DNA of 30,341 nt. Origin: a virus. The position numbers and the translations under genes were made by a program. A model generated the notes under the pieces. The model was given only the letters and a program-made list of their open reading frames with translations. It was not told the DNA's origin and made no database searches. The DNA is taken from positions 1 to 30,341 of the IMG/VR virus record IMGVR_UViG_3300018081_000011; one strand, given 5' to 3'. Each line of letters starts with the position of its first letter. The stretch's first letter is position 1. Of this stretch, positions 6,908-13,444 are shown piece by piece.

Positions 6908-7544
6908 CGCGACCGAATGGAAGCGGCCGGCGTACTTCCCGGAAACGGTCAAGAGCGATGCCGACGCCGAGACGTTTGTCCGGGACCACGTCGCATTCCG
7001 GGCGGCCGAGGAGTCGCGCAAGCTCACGCTACCGCAGAAGCCGGAAGACTATCCGTTCAAGCTGCCGGATGACTTCACGCTGCCGCAAGGCGTCGAGTTC
7101 GTCCTGGACGACAAGGACGCGCGCATCCCGATGCTGCGCGAGCTGGCGCTCAAGGAAGGCATCTCCGCGGACGGCTTCCGGAAAATCCTCGGCATCTATG
7201 CATCCGGCCAGGTCGGCGACAAGCAGACGATCGACGCCGCGCATGCCGCCGAAGTCCAGAAGCTCGGCGTGAACGGAACGGCCCGCAAGACCGCCGTCGA
7301 TACCTTTGTCAAGGCATTCGACCCCGAGAACGGCGCCGAGGTCACGAAGTTCATGATGTCCGCAGGCCAGGTGAAGTTCATGGAGAAGATCATGAGCGCG
7401 CTCCGCGGCTCCGCGGGCGGCTTCACGCACGCCAACCGCGAGGCGCCGGCCAACGCCGGTACCATCCCAGGCTACTCAACCATGTCTTTCGAGCAGAGGC
7501 GCGCGGCGCAGGTCGCTCTGAACCGAAGCCCCAACGCTCGCTGA
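6765..7544 (+). CDS. Scaffold (capsid assembly) protein
   Basis: A 259-residue protein directly before the major capsid gene, the usual place of the podovirus scaffold. Residues 5-45 are almost only Pro/Ser/Thr/Ala, a disordered start. The rest is acidic and helical with KLPDDFTLPQGVEFVLDDKD and LRELALKEGISADGFRKILG. LPxxFTLPxGxxFxxDE followed by a helical 'lAhexGlsqe.f..ll..y' is a common pattern in such scaffolds. The first 143 bases overlap the previous gene. ATG 6765 is preferred over TTG 6753, which has no spaced ribosome site. It would fill procapsids and leave before DNA entry. Confidence 0.75.
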   Translation: MAETIPTTSSVPAPSSSAPASPSPSPSPPVQPSAPTSDSTTTQAAPASATEWKRPAYFPETVKSDADAETFVRDHVAFRAAEESRKLTLPQKPEDYPFKLPDDFTLPQGVEFVLDDKDARIPMLRELALKEGISADGFRKILGIYASGQVGDKQTIDAAHAAEVQKLGVNGTARKTAVDTFVKAFDPENGAEVTKFMMSAGQVKFMEKIMSALRGSAGGFTHANREAPANAGTIPGYSTMSFEQRRAAQVALNRSPNAR

Positions 7545-7556
7545 AGGAGGCCATAG

Positions 7557-8522
7557 ATGGTCGCGCTCTCAACAACGATTTCTACCCCGATCTCCTTCCT
7601 CGAGTACTCAAAGGGCCTGATCGAACAGGACCCGACGCGCGCATTCGTCGAGAACATGGTTGAAGAATCTGATGTCCTGCGCGCGATGCCGGTTCTTCCT
7701 GCGCAATTCGGTAGGCGCGCGTTCATGGATTTCGGATCGCTCCCCGCGGTCGGCTTCCGTGGACTCAACGAGGCCGGCGGACAAGCCGCGGGTTCGTTCA
7801 ATTTGCGTGAAGAGGACACTTTCTTCATCGACGAGTACGTCTTTGTCGATCGCGCGATCAAAGACCGTCTTGGCGACGATCACAGGTTCCGCCAGGAGAA
7901 GGCAAAGACGGTCGCGCTCGCGCAATACTTCTCGCAGAACGTCATCAAGGGCGACAACTCGTCGAACCCTCGCACACCGAACGGCCTTCAGGTCCGGTGC
8001 AATACGGTCGGCATCAATCTGGTCGTCAACAACGCCGGTGCCGGCGGCGGCGCGCTCTCGCTGGGAAATCTGGATCAGCTCTATTGGCTGGTGAACAAGC
8101 CGACACACTGGATTTTCCCGCGTACACTCATGCCGTTCGTCGATATCGCCTCGCGCTCGAATGCCCTGACAAACCAGACGTTCAGCGCCGAAACCGACAA
8201 CATGGGCCGGAACATCAGGAAGTACAAGAATCTGCCAATCCTGTTCGGCTACGAACCGGACGACAGCCCCGACCTCCTGCCCTTTACCGAGGTCGGCGCG
8301 GGCGGCGGCGGCGCGGTCACGTCGTCCATCTACTGCGTCTCGTTCCGGGACGGCGGTGTCTATGTCATCGAACAGACCCCGCTCGCCGTCGTTGCCGAGG
8401 GGCCTATCCCGGGCACGCCGCAGGATAGCACCCACATCAAGTGGGACTGGGGCATCGCGAAGGAGCACCCGCGCGCCTGCGCCCGCCTGAGTTCGCTCAC
8501 GGCTGCAACCATCATCGCGTAA
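7557..8522 (+). CDS. Major capsid protein
   Basis: A 321-residue protein with a very strong ribosome site (GAAGGAGG, 7542-7549), as expected for the most abundant virion protein. It contains helix ESDVLRAMPVLPAQFGRRAF, a long loop and strand LREEDTFFIDEYVFVDRAI (E-loop and spine-helix region of a HK97-like fold), and NPRTPNGLQVRC. P-domain segments follow (NLDQLYWLVNKPTHWIFPRT and QDSTHIKWDWGIA). The 'TPNGLQ' and 'IKWDWG' elements are typical of podovirus capsid proteins with this gene order. Its neighbours are the scaffold upstream and the probable cement protein downstream. No protease gene is seen, so maturation is probably without cleavage. Confidence 0.87.
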   Translation: MVALSTTISTPISFLEYSKGLIEQDPTRAFVENMVEESDVLRAMPVLPAQFGRRAFMDFGSLPAVGFRGLNEAGGQAAGSFNLREEDTFFIDEYVFVDRAIKDRLGDDHRFRQEKAKTVALAQYFSQNVIKGDNSSNPRTPNGLQVRCNTVGINLVVNNAGAGGGALSLGNLDQLYWLVNKPTHWIFPRTLMPFVDIASRSNALTNQTFSAETDNMGRNIRKYKNLPILFGYEPDDSPDLLPFTEVGAGGGGAVTSSIYCVSFRDGGVYVIEQTPLAVVAEGPIPGTPQDSTHIKWDWGIAKEHPRACARLSSLTAATIIA

Positions 8523-8560
8523 TTCGGCGGGATGCGACGCATCGCGAATAGGAGATACCA

Positions 8561-9088
8561 ATGGCTCTGACCGTCAACCTGATCCCGTCGCAGGTCCCGT
8601 TCTATGCGACTCCGTTCGACGCGCAGACCGCGTTCACAGCGGCGCAGACGCTCGCGGCGACTGGGTACTTGAACAACCTGAACTCCGGACAGGTTGACCT
8701 CGGTGGCGCCAACCCGTCGTCAGGCGCCGGCCGCACCAGCGGGATGTGGGTGCTCGACATCACGGCAATCGACTTCGCGTCCGTGGACGAGACCTATCGG
8801 TTTTCATTGTTCGGCTCGAACGACGTGGCGTTCGGCAACGGCAACGTGGAAATCCTGCAAACTCAGGATTTCGCCGCCGTCACTGCCGGCCGACTTGTGC
8901 CGACCATCGGCGGCGCCTCGCTGGCCATGCCGCCGGTCGGCGCCGCGGGCACCATATGCCAGTTCCCGTTCACCAACTTGCGCGCTCGCATCGTCTACCG
9001 CTACCTGCGCTGCTACGTCACCATCGGCGGAACCAGCCCATCCGTCACCGTAACGTCCTGGCTCTCGTTCGGCGGGACCGACTTCTAA
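8561..9088 (+). CDS. Probable capsid cement/decoration protein (Bbp16-like)
   Basis: A 175-residue, Gly/Thr/Ser-rich protein with beta-strand character. It has VDLGGANPSSGAGRTSGMWV, then LDITAIDFASVDETYRFSLF with GSNDVAFGNGNVEIL, and a C-terminal AGTICQFPFTNLRARIVYRYLR leading to a final strand pair. The order DLG..., a ligand-free jelly-roll and a YRYLRxYVTxGG end resemble the Bbp16 cement protein of Bordetella phage BPP-1, which follows its capsid gene in the same way. It would trim the capsid surface. The ribosome site AATAGGAGAT (8547-8556) supports ATG 8561. The family call rests on pattern and position. Confidence 0.65.
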   Translation: MALTVNLIPSQVPFYATPFDAQTAFTAAQTLAATGYLNNLNSGQVDLGGANPSSGAGRTSGMWVLDITAIDFASVDETYRFSLFGSNDVAFGNGNVEILQTQDFAAVTAGRLVPTIGGASLAMPPVGAAGTICQFPFTNLRARIVYRYLRCYVTIGGTSPSVTVTSWLSFGGTDF

Positions 9089-9103
9089 TCAGGAGGCTAG
9101 ACC

Positions 9104-9667
9104 ATGGCCGAACCCGTTTCCATGATGAAGCGCGCCTATCACATCGATCGCGGCGCCACAGACAACATGTACGCGGTCGATGCCGAAGCGGCTGTCGCAA
9201 ACCATCCAGATGAATGGGCATGGGTGCCGTTCTCAACCTCCGCCCGCGACAATTATCGTTCCAAGGTGCAGGCCGACCACAAGAAGGCGGTCGAAGAAGC
9301 GAATGCCGCCGGGCTACCGCCCCCGCCGCCGCCGGCCATACAGCCGGATTTTACTCCGACCCAGGCAGAGACGCGGGCGATGGACGACGACGCAAGAGCG
9401 CGGGAGCGGGCCGCGGAAATCATTCGCGCGGCCGAGGAAAAAGAGCGCAAGCAGCGCGAGGAAGACGAGAAGGTCGCCGCCGCCAGGGCGTTGCTCAAGA
9501 CTCCGCCGCCGCAGCCCGATCCGGAGGCGCGCCGGCCCGGTCGCCCCAGCAATGCAGAGCTGGCCGCGCGCGCCGCACAAGAGAAGGCCGCCGACGACAA
9601 GAAGTCCGCAGAAGAGAGGGCCGCCCTCCAGAAGTCCGCCGCCGATAAGGCCGCCGCCAAGAAGTAA
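9104..9667 (+). CDS. Ala/Lys/Glu-rich coiled-coil virion-region protein
   Basis: A 187-residue protein with a short folded start: MKRAYHIDRGATDNMYAVDA and EWAWVPFSTSARDNYRSKV. A Pro-run follows (PPPPPPA, about residues 71-77). After this comes a long, highly charged coil (ARERAAEIIRAAEEKERKQ, later AEERAALQKSAADKAAAKK) interrupted by RRPGRPSNAEL, an AT-hook-like GRP element. AGGAGG at 9091-9096 sets ATG 9104. It lies between cement and fibre genes, so a head-fibre base or internal protein is possible, but no family is recognised. Confidence 0.6.
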   Translation: MAEPVSMMKRAYHIDRGATDNMYAVDAEAAVANHPDEWAWVPFSTSARDNYRSKVQADHKKAVEEANAAGLPPPPPPAIQPDFTPTQAETRAMDDDARARERAAEIIRAAEEKERKQREEDEKVAAARALLKTPPPQPDPEARRPGRPSNAELAARAAQEKAADDKKSAEERAALQKSAADKAAAKK

Positions 9668-9681
9668 AGGTCCATGTTTCG

Positions 9682-10047
9682 ATGCAGGGACGCCTCGCTG
9701 GATTAGCGCTACTCGCGGCCATTGCTTGGGCCGCTCCTTCTTTTGCGCAGACAGCGGCGGTAACCACGAATAGCTCTGCCGTCATTGCTGCCGGGAACAC
9801 GTTCCAGACAATTCTGGCCGCGGTCCCGGCTCTCCCGGTAACGCGGCGCTCGCTGACGATCCAGAACAACAACACCACGACTGATAATTGCTGGATTTTC
9901 GTCGGCGCTGGCGGCGCGAGCAAGGGAACGTCCATCCTATTGCCGCCGGCATGGTCATATTCTCGCTATTTCCCCTATGTTCCCGCCGATGCAATCCAAG
10001 CAACGTGCGCAACCACGGGGAATACGCTTTATGTGGAATCTCAATAA
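9682..10047 (+). CDS. Exported beta protein, rhizobial-prophage cassette
   Basis: A 121-residue protein with a clear Sec signal peptide: basic N-terminus, hydrophobic core, and PSFA-Q cleavage after residue 22. The mature part is Asn/Thr-rich with SLTIQNNNTTTDNCWIFVGA, then GTSILLPPAWSYSRYFPYVP and DAIQATCATTGNTLYVES. A domain with 'LTIQNNN..CWIF.G.......SI.L..G.SY.RY.PYVPSDAIQATC..TG.TLYV' is familiar from virion regions of rhizobial prophages. It may be a small spike or fibre-tip domain. Two cysteines could form a disulfide after export. It overlaps the next gene by 17 bases. Confidence 0.65.
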   Translation: MQGRLAGLALLAAIAWAAPSFAQTAAVTTNSSAVIAAGNTFQTILAAVPALPVTRRSLTIQNNNTTTDNCWIFVGAGGASKGTSILLPPAWSYSRYFPYVPADAIQATCATTGNTLYVESQ

Positions 10048-10270
10048 ACTGGCGCTCATAGCCTTGCTCCTGATGCTATCTGCCGCCGCCCGCGGGGATG
10101 GCATCTCTGGCAGTGGTGGCCGCGGGCCTGCGGGGGATGGCATCGGTGGCGGAGTAGGAGCCGCCATCAGCAATAGCGGTGGGTTTACCGGGTCCGCGCC
10201 GGTCACGTGCGGGACTGGCGTTATCGATCTCTCGACTGGATGCACGCAGCCTATGTTCGGAGGGCTCTGA
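10031..10270 (+). CDS. Small exported Gly-rich protein
   Basis: A 79-residue protein starting MWNLNKLALIALLLMLSAAA, a signal-peptide-like start with likely cleavage near residue 20. A Gly/Ser-rich flexible segment follows, and the end is TCGTGVIDLSTGCTQPMFGGL with two cysteines. ATG 10031 is preferred over the upstream in-frame ATGs because it gives a clean signal peptide. Its stop overlaps the next ATG (TGATG). Short Gly-rich exported proteins with CGTGVIDLSTGC ends occur alongside fibre cassettes in rhizobial prophages; the function is unknown. Confidence 0.55.
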   Translation: MWNLNKLALIALLLMLSAAARGDGISGSGGRGPAGDGIGGGVGAAISNSGGFTGSAPVTCGTGVIDLSTGCTQPMFGGL

Positions 10271-11586
10271 TGAGACGGTTTCTTCTCGCTTTCACCGCGC
10301 TTGTCGGTATTGGCGTTGCAGCCGCCGTCGCCGACTACACCGCGACACAGGGCGCCGGAACTAACTTTGGCTCGGCCGTCCAGGCCACTGTTCATTATGC
10401 CAAGTTGGTGCTGTGCGACTTGACCGCGCCCGCGACGCAGTGCGCGACGGTCAGCGCGGCCGGCGCGGTCAAGGTCGATGGGTCGGCGGTCACGCAACCG
10501 GTCTCTGGAACGGTCGCCGTTACCGGAACCGTAACGGCCAATGCGGGGACCAACCTCAATACGTCAGCACTAGCCTTAGACGCCACGTTGACGACCACGA
10601 ACACCGATCTCGGACCTCCCGGAGCCACCGCCTGCGCAACCGATACTGGCTCATGTAGTTTGAATGCTCTGGCACAGCGGCAAGCTCAGCGGTTGACTAC
10701 AATCAACACGACGCTCGGCACGCCATTCCAGGCGGGCGGATCGATCGGGAACACGTCGTTTGGGGCAACTCAATCTGGGACCTGGACGGTCCAGCCGGGG
10801 AATACGCCAAACTCGACCGCGTGGCTGGTTACAGGAAGCGGCGGAACGTTCCCTGTTACCGCAACGAACCTCTCGACGAACATAAATCAGGTCAATGGCG
10901 TCACTCCCCTGATGGACAACGGCTTCGCGGGGGCGGGCGCGCAGCGAGTCGTCATCGCTTCCGACAATACCCCATTCTCCGTCAATGCGACTCTCTCGGC
11001 CGAGACAACCAAGGTCATCGGCACGGTCAACCAAGGGACCTCGCCCTGGGTCGGCAACGTGTCGCAAATCAACGGTGTCGCTCCGTTGATGGACAACGGC
11101 GCATCCGGCACCGGTGCACAGCGGGTATCGATCTCGAACAACAACAACGCCATTCCAGGCTGGGGTCATGTGGCGACGGGTGCCGCCCCTCCCACGGGAT
11201 CAAGTTACATTGGAGCCAACACCTCTGGCGCCACCGGCGGCCTGGTACAAGGACTGATCCAGTGCGATAGCACCGCTATTTATGACGCTTCGACCAACGG
11301 CTCAACGGAGCTGGTCGCACTCACGGCTGGCCGCACGATCTATGTATGCGGCTTCACCATCATGGCGGCCGGCACTGTGAACGCAAAGCTGATCTACGGC
11401 ACGGGCACCGCATGCGCTACTGGCGCAACCAATATGACCCCGGCCTGGCAGTTGACGACGCAAGTCGGCCTGGTGGACGGCTCTCCGTTCTCGCGCGGCC
11501 TCAAGACCGCATCGGCGAACGCCCTCTGCATCAACACATCGGCCGGCATCGCTACGCAGGCGATCGTGTACTACGCCAAGCTATAA
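10270..11586 (+). CDS. Exported repeat-containing fibre-like protein
   Basis: A 438-residue protein with an N-terminal signal peptide (MRRFLLAFTALVGIGVAAAVA, cleavage near residue 21). The rest is Thr/Ser/Gly/Asn-rich and beta-like, as in trimeric phage fibres and spikes. One unit is present twice: INQVNGVTPLMDNGFAGAGA-QRV and ISQ-type QINGVAPLMDNGASGTGA-QRV, about 60 residues apart. VSGTVAVTGTVTANAG and the QSGTWTVQPG segments are further short beta repeats. The C-terminal domain holds four cysteines (LIQCDSTAIYDAS, TIYVCGFTI, GTACATGA, NALCINTS). The N- and C-termini share the phrase YAKL. A role in surface binding is inferred. Confidence 0.65.
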   Translation: MRRFLLAFTALVGIGVAAAVADYTATQGAGTNFGSAVQATVHYAKLVLCDLTAPATQCATVSAAGAVKVDGSAVTQPVSGTVAVTGTVTANAGTNLNTSALALDATLTTTNTDLGPPGATACATDTGSCSLNALAQRQAQRLTTINTTLGTPFQAGGSIGNTSFGATQSGTWTVQPGNTPNSTAWLVTGSGGTFPVTATNLSTNINQVNGVTPLMDNGFAGAGAQRVVIASDNTPFSVNATLSAETTKVIGTVNQGTSPWVGNVSQINGVAPLMDNGASGTGAQRVSISNNNNAIPGWGHVATGAAPPTGSSYIGANTSGATGGLVQGLIQCDSTAIYDASTNGSTELVALTAGRTIYVCGFTIMAAGTVNAKLIYGTGTACATGATNMTPAWQLTTQVGLVDGSPFSRGLKTASANALCINTSAGIATQAIVYYAKL

Positions 11587-11599
11587 GGAGGATGGCACC

Positions 11600-11893
11600 A
11601 TGAAGAGATTGTTTCTTGCCGCGGCATTCCTCGCGCTGCTGCTGTCACCAGCGTCCGCCCAGAATATCGGAGATGTCGTCTTTCTTAAGTCTGGCGGCCC
11701 CCCGATGACAGTTACGGAAATACTTCCTGGCGGCGGTGTCGGCTTGCACTGGTTTTCTGGGGCACTCATGATGGCGGGGACGTTTCCGGCCATCTCTTTG
11801 GTCGTTACCGACCCATCGCCCGTACTTACAAAAGCACAGGCGGATGAAAGGTGCCGAATCTTCCCGCCGAAAGAAATCGGGGGGGCTTGCTAA
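11600..11893 (+). CDS. Exported DUF2158 (YodC-like) protein
   Basis: A 97-residue protein. Residues 1-20 are a textbook signal peptide ending SPASA-Q. Residues 22-70 match the DUF2158/YodC pattern: GDVVFLKSGGPPMTV, then VGLHWFSGALMMAGTFPAISL (KSGGPxMTV and a W-F motif). Usual family members are about 60-90 residues and cytoplasmic, so export is unusual. A strong ribosome site AAGGAGG (11586-11592) precedes ATG 11600. It sits within the fibre gene cluster. The function of DUF2158 is not established; a small beta-barrel binding module is the likely fold. The C-terminus has two cysteines (RCRIFPP, GGAC). Confidence 0.72.
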   Translation: MKRLFLAAAFLALLLSPASAQNIGDVVFLKSGGPPMTVTEILPGGGVGLHWFSGALMMAGTFPAISLVVTDPSPVLTKAQADERCRIFPPKEIGGAC

Positions 11894-11896
11894 GCA

Positions 11897-12748
11897 ATGA
11901 ACAAAATCGGCAAAGGGTTTTCATTAGCCTTTGCAGTCCTGCTTGCGGGCCTGATGTGCCTCGCGCAGGCGCAGGTTATGACTACCGGCGCGGGGGTGAA
12001 TAAGGCTGCTTGGACGCCCGCATCGCTCGGCGCCGGCCTTGTCGCCTGGTATGACGCCACGTCCGGCGTTTATGTCGATGCCGGGGTGACGCTGGCAACC
12101 AACGGCCAGACGGCCCGGCAATGGAACGACAGGAGCGGGCACGGATACAACCTTTTACAGGCCACCGCCGGGAATAGGCCGACATATCAAACTGGCGGGT
12201 TCAATTCGAGGCAGACTGTATTATTTGCAACTGCCACCTCCAAGTTCATGCTTACTGCTGCCAACACCGTTGCAATGGGCACCGGGAATGTCGGTTCTGC
12301 TTTTGGCGTAGGCAGAGCAGCCGGTGGCGGTGGCAACAATGGGCGGATCGTCAGTTATTACGCCAATGCTCAAACCAATGACACGACAAACTCTCAATCT
12401 GCCGCGTGGATAATGGTCACGCAGTCGTCTGGAGCGATGTCGTCCTACAGGGCGGGGTTCTTCGCAAACGACGCCGCCTTTTTCTCGAATACAACCGATT
12501 ACAGGTTTGGAAATGTATACGACAACACGAATAACACCAATTACCTAAACAACTCGGCCGGGACCCCCGTCGCTGCGGTCGGGGTTGCCTGGAATACTCC
12601 GGGAACCCTAGCGCTCAGCACAGACAACACAGGCGGTGGGTCATTTTGGGACGGGCCGATCTCGGAGATCATCGTCACCAACACGGCCCTGGACGCATTC
12701 CAGCGGTCGTTTCTGGACAGCTACTTCAGAACGAAATGGGGCTTGTGA
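11897..12748 (+). CDS. Exported LamG/concanavalin-like protein
   Basis: A 283-residue protein with a signal peptide (hydrophobic core then CLAQA-Q, cleavage near residue 25; no proper lipobox). The mature part begins with LGAGLVAWYDATSGVYVDAG, then RQWNDRSGHGYNLLQATAGN-RPTY and ends ALDAFQRSFLDSYFRTKWGL. W-x-D-x-S-G-x-G-x-x-LxQ-x-x-x-x-RP is the opening of LamG/concanavalin-like jelly-roll lectin domains in phage fibres. The FQRSFLDSYFRTKWG helix is the usual end. It likely binds a surface sugar. The coding region has runs of lower GC (about 12330-12560), unlike the head genes. The start has only a weak ribosome site. Confidence 0.7.
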   Translation: MNKIGKGFSLAFAVLLAGLMCLAQAQVMTTGAGVNKAAWTPASLGAGLVAWYDATSGVYVDAGVTLATNGQTARQWNDRSGHGYNLLQATAGNRPTYQTGGFNSRQTVLFATATSKFMLTAANTVAMGTGNVGSAFGVGRAAGGGGNNGRIVSYYANAQTNDTTNSQSAAWIMVTQSSGAMSSYRAGFFANDAAFFSNTTDYRFGNVYDNTNNTNYLNNSAGTPVAAVGVAWNTPGTLALSTDNTGGGSFWDGPISEIIVTNTALDAFQRSFLDSYFRTKWGL

Positions 12749-12759
12749 TCTCTCGCGTA

Positions 12760-12771
12760 GTGCGTTGCCCG
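12760..12771 (+). promoter_or_regulatory. 12-bp element 40 bases before tail-tube gene, copy 1
   Basis: GTGCGTTGCCCG starts exactly 40 bases before the ATG at 12800. The same 12 bases occur at 21893-21904, also exactly 40 bases before an ATG (tail fibre). Neither gene has a clear ribosome site. A shared regulatory element is possible. Confidence 0.3.
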
Positions 12772-12799
12772 ATATTCTGGCGGCGAGCAACGTCACGCC

Positions 12800-13438
12800 A
12801 TGCCCATTCAATGGCCAGTTTCCAAGCTTGACATAATCAATTCGGCGCTCGCCGCGACCAGGAATTTTCAGGTCGCCGTGGCAGATGATGGCTCCGCGGA
12901 ATGGACCGCATGCTCGCCGGCCTACGAACGGGCCCTGGCCGTCATGCTCGAGGAGTACAGATGGGGGTTTGGCACAAAAGTATCCGTTTTGATCCCATCG
13001 CCGACCGCGCCGGCCGATGTCAGTTGGGACACGGCATACCCGCTGCCGCAGGATTGCCTGCATGTGGTTTGGGTGAAGCAGGGGAACAACTCGCAATTCT
13101 CGCAATTCCTTACCGTATGGGACATCCAGATCGTCGATAATGTTCCAATGCTGTTGTTGAGCCTGCGGGGCGCGGCGGATGTCTGCACCGTCAGGTACGC
13201 CTCTTTTGACGGCGCCGCGAGCGACGCGCAGAGCGCCTCGCCAATGTTCGTTGAAGCGCTCTACGAGTTTGTATTATCGGGAGTCTATCGCTGGCAGAAC
13301 GACAAGGACGAGGCCGACAGAATATGGTTGCAGGCAAAGAGGAGCGCCCAAGAAGCCAGGACGCGCTACGCTCAACAGAAGCCGACGCGGCCACTGTTCA
13401 AGTCTCGCATCAGCGCTTCTCGCAGCGATAGCCGGTGA
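12800..13438 (+). CDS. Tail tubular protein A (T7 gp11-like adaptor)
   Basis: A 212-residue protein with the gp11/gp4 adaptor layout. It starts with a helix LDIINSALAATRNFQVAVAD, then SPAYERALAVMLEEYRWGFG (the 'ac...yp.ar..lL....W.fA' pattern), AYPLPQDCLHVVWV (YxLPxDCLRVxxV) and a C-terminal helical pair EALYEFVLSGVYRWQNDKDE with a basic, disordered tail. It docks under the portal and receives the tail nozzle. It stands directly before the nozzle gene, as in T7-like phages. No strong ribosome site is visible. The start is fixed by the conserved 'P..kldIiNsALa' opening. Confidence 0.83.
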   Translation: MPIQWPVSKLDIINSALAATRNFQVAVADDGSAEWTACSPAYERALAVMLEEYRWGFGTKVSVLIPSPTAPADVSWDTAYPLPQDCLHVVWVKQGNNSQFSQFLTVWDIQIVDNVPMLLLSLRGAADVCTVRYASFDGAASDAQSASPMFVEALYEFVLSGVYRWQNDKDEADRIWLQAKRSAQEARTRYAQQKPTRPLFKSRISASRSDSR

Positions 13439-13444
13439 TGCGCC

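Noticed and set aside
7608-8561. 317-codon minus-strand frame across the capsid gene
   Set aside because: Shadow of the major capsid gene; Arg/Asp/Ala-rich with no recognisable domain.
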